NCBI GenBank assembly: GCA_031274465.1
Contig: JAISQC010000008.1
Span: forward strand, 1-24,467
DNA from: Synergistaceae bacterium
GTDB taxonomy: Bacteria; Synergistota; Synergistia; Synergistales; Synergistaceae
Reading direction: 5' to 3'
DNA: 24,467 nucleotides
Each line of letters begins with the position of its first letter. The first letter of the stretch is position 1. Under the pieces are notes generated by a model. The model searched no databases. It was not told the origin of the DNA and saw only the letters and a program-made list of their open reading frames with translations. Shown one piece after another: positions 1 to 5,431 of the stretch. The translations under genes were made by a program, and so were the position numbers.

Positions 1-70
1 CGGCTCTGTATCGCGCGATCAATCTATCGTTGGAGTCGAGCCCCAAAAGTTTCAGTATCCCCTTGAACAT
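1..70 (-). CDS. secA: Preprotein translocase subunit SecA, N-terminal fragment
   Basis: Only the first 23 codons lie in the window; the gene runs off the left edge. The translated start, MFKGILKLLGLDSNDR followed by LIARYRA, matches the usual SecA N-terminus (short amphipathic helix, then a D/N-D/E-R..RYR element before the INALE helix). A purine-rich GGCGGGATAAGGGA lies directly upstream of the ATG at 70-68. SecA is the ATPase motor that pushes preproteins through SecYEG at the cytoplasmic membrane. The fragment is in a different frame from the DUF362 reading frame, which overlaps it. The identification rests on a short segment, but the match to the family start is good. Nothing can be said about the motor domains. 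Confidence 0.8.
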   Translation of the reverse strand, partial: MFKGILKLLGLDSNDRLIARYRA

Positions 71-1520
71 CGTCCCTTATCCCGCCTCCATGACGCCCCT
101 CGATACCAACAGAGCAAGCAAAATTTATTTTACCACACGCAGAGGAAACGGGCATATTTTGCCGCAAAGCTAAAGCAACGGCAGAAATACAGAAGAAATA
201 CAGAAGGACCTTGAGGCTCTGCCTCAAACTCCGGCAGGGAGCCAGCTCCCTGCACCCTATAAAAGGGGGTCCGGGGGACTGGTCCCAGGTTGTGGAACCC
301 ACGGTCCTGAACCTGAGTGTAGGGGTTGGCGCTGGCCGGCAGCCGCCGGGCGAAGGGCTGAACCCGTCCCTCAAGCTGGCCGCGAGCCTCGCGGGAAGGT
401 TTTTGTGTGCGGCCATCGCGCCGGTCGGGCACATCTCGTGGCAGCAGAGGCAGCGGACGCATGAGCGCCTATTGACTTTTGGGTATCTTTTCCTGTCCGC
501 GCCGCTTGGGCCGTCGGATATGGCGTTCACGGGGCAGACCTTACCGCATATCCCGCACCTCACGCACTTTTCGCGCTCCAGTCGGGGCGTTATCGAGACG
601 AGGCTGTGGGCCAGGCCCCGCAGGAACGTCGGGAACATGCGGACCAGCCCTGAGGATTTTTTGAAACCCACGGCGGGCAATTCGCCCCACTCCGCTCCGC
701 GTAGCGTTATCTCGCTCCTGCGGGAAGGCCCGAGGCCTCGGGCGGATGCCGCGTCCAGAACGGGTATGCAGAGCGGGTTTTCGTAGCCCATGATCGTGGC
801 CGCCACCCAGTCCACGGCGAGCGCGCTGCGGCCAGCCAGCAGGAACCCTATGCGCCTTGGGGTTCCGTGGGAGGGGCCGTCACCCTCCATTCCAACCACG
901 GCATCCAAAATATGAAACTGCGGCGGACGTATCGAAAAAAGATCGACTATGGCCTCGGCAAGGCGCCTCTGCGACGCGGAGCTGTGGCATATCTTGCGCG
1001 TCGAGGTGTCGGCGGTGCCGAAGATGTTTTTTATGCAGCCCGACGTCTCAGTCTCCACGTGGGTCTTCAATTTCGCCGCGTTTATGCAGTAGCCGGCATC
1101 GAGATACCTCTTCGACACCCTGGCTTCGGAGAGGACCCGAAAAGAGCCGGATGACACGCTCCGCAGACCCCCTTCCGCCAAAAGCCCGACGGTGACGCCC
1201 TCGATTTCCGCTAGTCTCCCAACTCCCGTCCTGTCCATCAGGGCTTCCGCGCTCGTGAATATGTACCCCGGGTTGTCCGCTATGTGGACGGGATGATTTC
1301 CGATTTTCCGAACCTCGCCAACGATGGCCCTCAGAACCTCTGGATGGGTCGTCACGGCGCGATCCGGCGCCGACGGGGAGAGCAGGTTGGCTTTGATCAG
1401 GACGTCGGGCGACTCTATGGGGGGCATGCCTCCCGCGCGCTCTATCGCAAGGGCCAAAGACTCCGCAACTTCGCCTGGGTCATATGAGGCGCACCTCGCT
1501 ATTCCCACTTCGCATATCAT
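24..1520 (-). CDS. DUF362 domain protein with two C-terminal [4Fe-4S] ferredoxin motifs
   Basis: The start ATG (1520-1518) overlaps the stop of endonuclease III in an ATGA junction, so the two are translationally coupled. The DUF362 domain occupies about residues 1-300, with the family signatures IKNIFG and DAVVGMEGDGPSHG. Two ferredoxin clusters follow, CVRCGICGKVCP (about residue 312) and CVRCLCCHEMCP (about 355), each able to hold a [4Fe-4S] cluster. The protein is probably a cytoplasmic electron carrier or redox enzyme; the family's reaction is not known to me. The natural family end falls near residue 380 (about base 375). Here the frame stays open for another ~115 residues of low-quality sequence, through the palindromic repeat and 47 bases into secA, and stops only at 24-26. 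An out-of-frame TGA at 373-371, right after ARLAAS, is where a normal end would be. A one-base change in a TT pair there is one explanation. Confidence 0.75.
   Translation of the reverse strand: MICEVGIARCASYDPGEVAESLALAIERAGGMPPIESPDVLIKANLLSPSAPDRAVTTHPEVLRAIVGEVRKIGNHPVHIADNPGYIFTSAEALMDRTGVGRLAEIEGVTVGLLAEGGLRSVSSGSFRVLSEARVSKRYLDAGYCINAAKLKTHVETETSGCIKNIFGTADTSTRKICHSSASQRRLAEAIVDLFSIRPPQFHILDAVVGMEGDGPSHGTPRRIGFLLAGRSALAVDWVAATIMGYENPLCIPVLDAASARGLGPSRRSEITLRGAEWGELPAVGFKKSSGLVRMFPTFLRGLAHSLVSITPRLEREKCVRCGICGKVCPVNAISDGPSGADRKRYPKVNRRSCVRCLCCHEMCPTGAMAAHKNLPARLAASLRDGFSPSPGGCRPAPTPTLRFRTVGSTTWDQSPGPPFIGCRELAPCRSLRQSLKVLLYFFCISAVALALRQNMPVSSACGKINFACSVGIEGRHGGGIRDDVQGDTETFGARLQR
127..135 (-). 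promoter_or_regulatory. Candidate secA promoter (extended -10)
   Basis: On the minus strand TGGTAAAAT reads as an extended -10 (TG-N-TAAAAT) about 57 bases before the secA ATG. No good -35 hexamer lies 16-18 bases upstream, which is tolerable for extended -10 promoters. The surrounding 71-200 stretch is more AT-rich than the genes, as expected for a regulatory gap. This is inference from the motif only. Confidence 0.35.
183..300. repeat. Chain of short palindromes, probable dispersed intergenic repeat
   Basis: Two tandem copies of AGAAATACAGA (183-193, 194-204) are followed by four consecutive stem-loops. These are TTGAGGC-tct-GCCTCAA (211-227), GCAGGGAGC-ca-GCTCCCTGC (234-253), GGGAC-tg-GTCCC (275-286) and GGTT-gtgg-AACC (288-299). 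The third sits in a G-run, GGGGGTCCGGGGGAC. Such stacked G/C palindromes between genes resemble REP/BIME-like dispersed elements rather than a coding region or a terminator, since no T-run follows any stem. The rest of the gap from 71 to about 375 holds the secA leader and a candidate promoter. I see no RNA gene in it. Only one copy is in the window, so the repeat status is inferred from its structure. Confidence 0.6.
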
Positions 1521-2296
1521 CTGCGCGTCACCATGAAAAGCGCGTTTTCCTTGCAGGCATCGCTCAAGGGGCACGAAGCGCACACCTGCCCCCTGGCGCG
1601 GCATTTTTTCCTCCCGTGCTCTATCATGTTGAGATGCCCTCCCCCGCAGCGTTCCGGCGGGACGAGCCCTTCGAGGTGAAGCTGTATCTTCTCCGGCGCG
1701 GAGCGAGGCGAAACCCAGCCAAGCCTCCTCGAGATGCGGGCTATGTGCGTGTCCACGGGAAACGCGGGAAGGCCCAGGTCGAAAGCCATCACGCACGCGA
1801 CGGTTTTGGGGCCGATTCCATGCAATCCCGACAGATATTCCCTGACGCGCGCGGCGTCCCACTCCTTCATAGCGGCAAGCGTATGCCCCCCGAAGTCGGA
1901 TTCGATCTCCCCCAAAATCGCCTTCATCCTCCCGGCTTTTATATTGCCAAGGCCCGCCGGCCTTATGGACGCCTCTATTTCGGATTGATCGGCGGCCGCC
2001 ACGTCGCCCCAGGACGGGAAACGACTGCGGAGCGATTCATAGGCTGCGTCCCGGTTCCTGTCGTTGGTGTTTTGCGACAGGAGGGTCAGCATCAGGCCGT
2101 CGAGGGGCTCGCCGGTGGCGTAGATGTCGGCTGGCTGGCTCTCGTGCCCGTAAGCGGATTCCAGGCGGTCCAGCACCAGCAGGATATGCTCGATCGATCC
2201 GAACTCGCGGGCTTTTGCCTCCGGGGGGCGCGGCTTGCGGGCGGATATGCCCCCATCCGCGTCAATCGTCGTCCGAGTCGCTGTTATCCGGCTCAT
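1517..2296 (-). CDS. nth: Endonuclease III-type DNA glycosylase/AP lyase
   Basis: Base-excision repair enzyme of the HhH-GPD superfamily, which removes oxidised pyrimidines and cleaves at abasic sites. In the 259-aa version chosen here, the helix-hairpin-helix LHGIGPKTA holds the expected catalytic lysine at 164. The catalytic aspartate is D182 in PVDTHIAR, 18 residues later as in E. coli K120/D138. C232, C239, C242 and C248 have exactly the C-X6-C-X2-C-X5-C spacing of the [4Fe-4S] loop. The start MSRITA at 2296 lies 35 bases inside the Lon-like gene, with AGGG about 8 bases upstream. Further-upstream starts would add a non-conserved basic stretch read from the protease gene. The N-terminal ~35 residues precede the conserved core and resemble nothing I know. 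The stop overlaps the DUF362 start by four bases. Confidence 0.9.
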   Translation of the reverse strand: MSRITATRTTIDADGGISARKPRPPEAKAREFGSIEHILLVLDRLESAYGHESQPADIYATGEPLDGLMLTLLSQNTNDRNRDAAYESLRSRFPSWGDVAAADQSEIEASIRPAGLGNIKAGRMKAILGEIESDFGGHTLAAMKEWDAARVREYLSGLHGIGPKTVACVMAFDLGLPAFPVDTHIARISRRLGWVSPRSAPEKIQLHLEGLVPPERCGGGHLNMIEHGRKKCRARGQVCASCPLSDACKENALFMVTRR

Positions 2297-4778
2297 CTTC
2301 GTCGCCCTCTTCGTCAGGTGATTTTTTCGCGAGCATACGCTTGACCTTCGCCGACCGCTCCAGCCATCCCCTGAGGCACGCCTTGGTGCGCGCGTGTATA
2401 GTCCCATCTGGGAACGTCCCATCCGGGCGGGCCTCGCCTGCCGGTATGCCGGTCAGTATTTCCATGCCCTCGTCTATGGTGGAGACAGCCCATATCGTAA
2501 AAAGCCCGGCGCTCGCGGCTTCCATCACGTCGTCGCGGAGCATGAGGTGGCGGACGTTCCCCGACGGGATGATGACGCCCTGAGACCCGGTCAGCCCCCG
2601 GGACTTGCAATAGCTGAAAAAGCCTTCGATCTTTTCGTTCACCCCGCCTATCGCCTGGATGCCTCCGAACTGATCGACGGAGCCGGTCACCGCGATGTCC
2701 TGGCGGAGGGGGGCGCCCGAAAGCGCCGAAAGGAGGCAGTAAAGCTCGGTGGACGAGGCGCTGTCCCCCTCGATGCCCCCGTAGGTCTGCTCGAAGGCTA
2801 TCCTTGCGGTTATGGATATAGGCATGTCCTGCGCGTACATGCGGCCCAGATAGCTCGACAGCGTCAAAAGCCCCTTGTTGTGGATCGGCCCCGTCATCTT
2901 GACCTCGCGCTCGATATTGACCACGCCTTCCGCGCCCATGTACACGTTGGCGCTTATGCGGACCGGGTGGCCGAAAGCGTGATCGACCATGGAGATGACG
3001 GTGAGGCCGTTTATCTGCCCAACGACGCTCCCCTCGGTGTCTATCCTCACCACGCCCGTTTCGAACGCCCGCAGGTACCGCTCCTCTACGAGGTTCGACC
3101 TCTTCACGCTCTCCTGCGACGCCCGCTTGACGTGCTCGATGCCGACGATGGCGGATTCATCCACGCGGGCCCACACGGTGGCCTCGGTCAGCAGTTCGGA
3201 TATCTTGTTGAAGTGGGTTGACATGCGGTCCTGATCGTCGACGAGGCGCGACGCGCACTCGATCACCTCGCCGACGGCGGCTGCGGTGAACGGCGCGTGC
3301 CCGCTCTCCCTCGCGAACTGCGATATGACGCAAGCCATCCTGTACTCCATGTCGCAGTCTCTCGGCATATCCGGCTCGAAATCGGCCTTTATCTTGAATA
3401 TCTTCTGGAATTCTGGGTCGTAGAGGTTGAGCAGATGGTAGAGATAATACGTCCCCACCATGACCACCTTCACCTTTATTGGCATGGCCTGAGGCCGGAG
3501 GGAGGCTACGGGGATGTACCCCAGGTGCTCCCCGAGGTTTTCTATGGTCAGCTCGCCGGACGCCAGCACCCTCTTCAGCGCGTCCCACGACATGAACTGC
3601 CGAAGGACGTTTTCGGCCTCCAGCAGCAGGTATCCGCCGCAGGCTTTCTGGAGCGCCCCGGCCTTGATCCTGTGGAAATCGGTGTAAAGGTATCCCTGCC
3701 TGCTCTCGTATTCTATCTTGCCGACCAGATTGTAATAAGTCGGGTTCGTCTCCCTGATGACGGGGGCCCCCTGCTCTGGGTCGTTCGACACGAACACGTT
3801 CACGGTGAACCTGCTGAAATCGACTTCCGCGCTCTCGTCCCTGGTCGCCGCGACGAACATGCCGTAGTTGTCGATTATGTCGTCTGCGAGCTTGTCCATC
3901 CAGCTCCCGAGCTTCTCGTCCTTCGGAAATTTCTCCCTCAGCTCGGACAGCAGCGGCTGGATCGCCGTGCGGCATATCTCGCCGTCCAGCTCCTTGATCC
4001 GCTCCTTGAGTTCTTTTTCCCTCTCCCTCATCGTTCTGAGGGTTTCCAAGGTATGGGTCGCAATGTCGTCTGATTTTTTCTGGATGACGCCCTGCTCTTC
4101 CTCGGAGAGCTTCTCGAACTCCTCGGGCTGCATCTCGCGGGTGACGAACGCGCTCTCGCGCTCCGCGCCGTTTTCCTCCGGGGACGCTTCCTCCCCTTCC
4201 GGCTTCTCGATCTCCTCTTTTATCAGCGGCAGGTTGACGAAGCCCTGCGGCGTCCTCTTTATCGAAAAATTCTGGGATCCCGCGTAGGCCCTGAGGGACT
4301 CCATCAATTCCCCCACGTGTTCCTGAAAAGCCTTGACCAGCGCCGCCTTGTTGTCCTCGTACTCGCTGTTGTCGAACGCTTTGCCCAAGTTGACCTTCAG
4401 CTCCTCGACGAGGTCGTCCATGGCCAGCGCGAGCTTTTTCCCGCACCCTGCGGGCAGGTTCAGTGCCAGCGGCTCGCCCGGCTCGTCGAAGTTGTAGACG
4501 TATATCCAGTCGTCGGGGGGCGGCATCCTCTCCGCCCTCTCCTTCATCTTGCTGAGCGCGTATGTGGTCCTGCCGCTGCCCGGGTTTCCGACCACGAAGA
4601 GGTTGTAGCCTTTGGCGTCCGCCTCCAGCGCGTACGATATGGCGCCTACGGCGCGCGCCTGCCCTATGAAATGCTCGTCGCACGCCAGCTCGTCCGTGGT
4701 CTCGAATCCAAGCGAGGCGACATCCGTCTTCTTGCGCAATTTCTCAAGCGGCACTTTTCTCGATTCAAGCACTGACAT
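2262..4778 (-). CDS. Lon-like (LonB/COG1067-type) ATP-dependent protease
   Basis: An 838-aa AAA+ protease with a C-terminal S16 domain. The P-loop GNPGSGRTT (residues 64-72) has arginine where most P-loops have lysine. I recall GTGRTT-type loops as usual in this subfamily, so it need not be inactive. A long Glu/Lys-rich insertion (about 180-290) looks like a coiled coil. The protease domain carries catalytic S673 in EGDSASSTE and K716 in GGVNEKIEG. Their 43-residue spacing equals the S679-K722 spacing of the classical Lon in this window. The tail ends in a strongly acidic DEEGDEDEPDNSDSDDD stretch. The start at 4778 is set by GGAGG seven bases upstream; the in-frame start 13 codons earlier would read through the csp terminator. 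It is co-directional with nth and DUF362, and its 3' end overlaps nth. Substrates are unknown. Confidence 0.9.
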   Translation of the reverse strand: MSVLESRKVPLEKLRKKTDVASLGFETTDELACDEHFIGQARAVGAISYALEADAKGYNLFVVGNPGSGRTTYALSKMKERAERMPPPDDWIYVYNFDEPGEPLALNLPAGCGKKLALAMDDLVEELKVNLGKAFDNSEYEDNKAALVKAFQEHVGELMESLRAYAGSQNFSIKRTPQGFVNLPLIKEEIEKPEGEEASPEENGAERESAFVTREMQPEEFEKLSEEEQGVIQKKSDDIATHTLETLRTMREREKELKERIKELDGEICRTAIQPLLSELREKFPKDEKLGSWMDKLADDIIDNYGMFVAATRDESAEVDFSRFTVNVFVSNDPEQGAPVIRETNPTYYNLVGKIEYESRQGYLYTDFHRIKAGALQKACGGYLLLEAENVLRQFMSWDALKRVLASGELTIENLGEHLGYIPVASLRPQAMPIKVKVVMVGTYYLYHLLNLYDPEFQKIFKIKADFEPDMPRDCDMEYRMACVISQFARESGHAPFTAAAVGEVIECASRLVDDQDRMSTHFNKISELLTEATVWARVDESAIVGIEHVKRASQESVKRSNLVEERYLRAFETGVVRIDTEGSVVGQINGLTVISMVDHAFGHPVRISANVYMGAEGVVNIEREVKMTGPIHNKGLLTLSSYLGRMYAQDMPISITARIAFEQTYGGIEGDSASSTELYCLLSALSGAPLRQDIAVTGSVDQFGGIQAIGGVNEKIEGFFSYCKSRGLTGSQGVIIPSGNVRHLMLRDDVMEAASAGLFTIWAVSTIDEGMEILTGIPAGEARPDGTFPDGTIHARTKACLRGWLERSAKVKRMLAKKSPDEEGDEDEPDNSDSDDD

Positions 4779-4792
4779 CAGTCTTCCTCCGG

Positions 4793-4829
4793 AATTAAAA
4801 GCAGGAGACGATAACAAATCGTCTCCTGC
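4793..4829 (-). terminator. Rho-independent terminator of csp, abutting the Lon-like leader
   Basis: A perfect 12-bp stem (GCAGGAGACGAT / ATCGTCTCCTGC, arms 4818-4829 and 4801-4812, 5-base loop) is followed on the minus strand by TTTTAATT. It ends the csp transcript about 90 bases after its stop codon. The T-tract stops four bases before the GGAGG of the Lon-like gene, so the same hairpin could act as an attenuator for that gene. Confidence 0.85.
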
Positions 4830-4917
4830 CGCCTTAATCTGTTTCCTGCAAGATGCAAAACAACGCGCCCTTCACAGGACAGCTATCTTTTTATAAAAGG
4901 ACACCGCCACAATAAAG

Positions 4918-5121
4918 CTAGATCTTTACAACGTCCGAAGCCTGAGGGCCCTTTGTGCCCTGCGTGATCTCGAAGGAAACTTTCTGCCCTTCATCCAGCG
5001 TCTTGAAACCCTCTCCCTGAATGGCGCTGAAGTGAACGAATACGTCACTTCCCTCATCGGTCGTGATAAAACCGTACCCCTTAGTTGCGTTGAACCATTT
5101 TACTGTGCCGTTGCTTTTCAA
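4918..5121 (-). CDS. csp: Cold shock protein (CspA family)
   Basis: A 67-residue single OB-fold RNA/ssDNA chaperone of the usual family length. RNP1 is visible as KGYGFI and RNP2 as VFVHF. The WFNATKGYGFI and FVHFSAI stretches are canonical. Csp proteins melt RNA secondary structure and act as transcription antiterminators in the cytoplasm. The start codon is TTG (5121-5119), nine bases after GGAGG. The nearer ATG (5126-5124) opens only a two-codon frame, ATG-ATT-TGA, whose stop overlaps the TTG. The gene has its own promoter with a consensus -35 and a strong terminator, so it is mainly monocistronic. It could be cspA-, cspB- or cspD-type; sequence alone does not decide. Confidence 0.95.
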   Translation of the reverse strand: MKSNGTVKWFNATKGYGFITTDEGSDVFVHFSAIQGEGFKTLDEGQKVSFEITQGTKGPQASDVVKI

Positions 5122-5136
5122 ATCATGTTGCCTCCC
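5119..5136 (-). promoter_or_regulatory. csp ribosome binding site with two-codon upstream ORF
   Basis: GGGAGG (5136-5131) is followed after four bases by ATG ATT TGA. The TTG start of csp overlaps the TGA of this mini-frame. The SD-to-start distance is 4 for the ATG and 9 for the TTG, so the TTG is at least as well placed. Termination at the mini-frame could re-initiate at TTG or compete with it. Confidence 0.6.
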
Positions 5137-5173
5137 AACAAGATATTATCGCCGGATGATCTCCGACTGTAGA

Positions 5174-5202
5174 ACAATAGTTTAAAATTCAGGATATGTC
5201 AA
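5174..5202 (-). promoter_or_regulatory. csp sigma-70-type promoter
   Basis: A perfect -35 TTGACA (5202-5197) lies 17 bases from TATTGT (5179-5174), a 4/6 match to the -10 consensus. The predicted transcript starts near 5167 and leaves a ~45-base leader, shorter than the long thermosensor leader of E. coli cspA. Confidence 0.7.
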
Positions 5203-5236
5203 GCTTTTATTCGACAATCTCTTCAAAACGCATACC

Positions 5237-5280
5237 AAAAAATTTTTTCGCTGGCATCTGGCGCCAGCATTTTCGAAAAT
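5237..5280. repeat. Cluster of three palindromes between csp and clpB
   Basis: AAAAAATTTTTT (5237-5248), GCTGGC-N7-GCCAGC (5250-5268) and ATTTTCGAAAAT (5269-5280) sit back to back. They lie just upstream of the csp -35 and about 110-150 bases before the clpB promoter. They may be protein-binding sites or a small hairpin; there is no gene on either strand with a usable ribosome site. The rest of the 310-base gap holds the csp and clpB promoters only. Confidence 0.5.
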
Positions 5281-5388
5281 AGAAGAGCATGGATGCGAAA
5301 ACATCGAAAAAAAGCGCGTAATTCAGCCGAGATCGGCCTCCATTCGCCACCCACCCTTTATTATGACATTGATTGATTAAGTAGAATA

Positions 5389-5394
5389 TATAAT
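5389..5394 (+). promoter_or_regulatory. Candidate clpB -10 element
   Basis: A perfect TATAAT lies 37 bases before the clpB start in an AT-rich tract. Upstream, TTGATT (5368-5373 region) is only about 14 bases away, so the -35 assignment is uncertain. I see no CIRCE inverted repeat (TTAGCACTC/GAGTGCTAA). Confidence 0.45.
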
Positions 5395-5397
5395 AAT

Positions 5398-5414
5398 AGT
5401 CAACGATAATCAAA
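5398..5414 (+). promoter_or_regulatory. Candidate CtsR-like operator at clpB
   Basis: AGTCAAC-GAT-AATCAAA is a direct heptad repeat with three-base spacing. It matches 13 of 15 specified positions of the CtsR operator consensus RGTCAAA-NAN-RGTCAAA. It begins four bases after the -10, over the expected transcription start, a position where a repressor would block initiation. No ctsR gene is in the window and the context is AT-rich, so this remains a candidate. Confidence 0.35.
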
Positions 5415-5431
5415 ATATCGGGGGGCTATAT

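Noticed and set aside
211..786. 191-codon plus-strand frame across the repeat and the DUF362 3' end
   Set aside because: It lies opposite the Cys-rich ferredoxin region and the repeat, with no recognisable domain or ribosome site.
5207..5413. Possible 68-aa minus-strand protein between csp and clpB
   Set aside because: Composition follows the AT-rich promoter DNA, it covers both promoter regions and the palindromes, and it has no ribosome binding site.
5203..5431. CIRCE/HrcA operator at clpB
   Set aside because: No TTAGCACTC-N9-GAGTGCTAA or close variant is visible in the gap.
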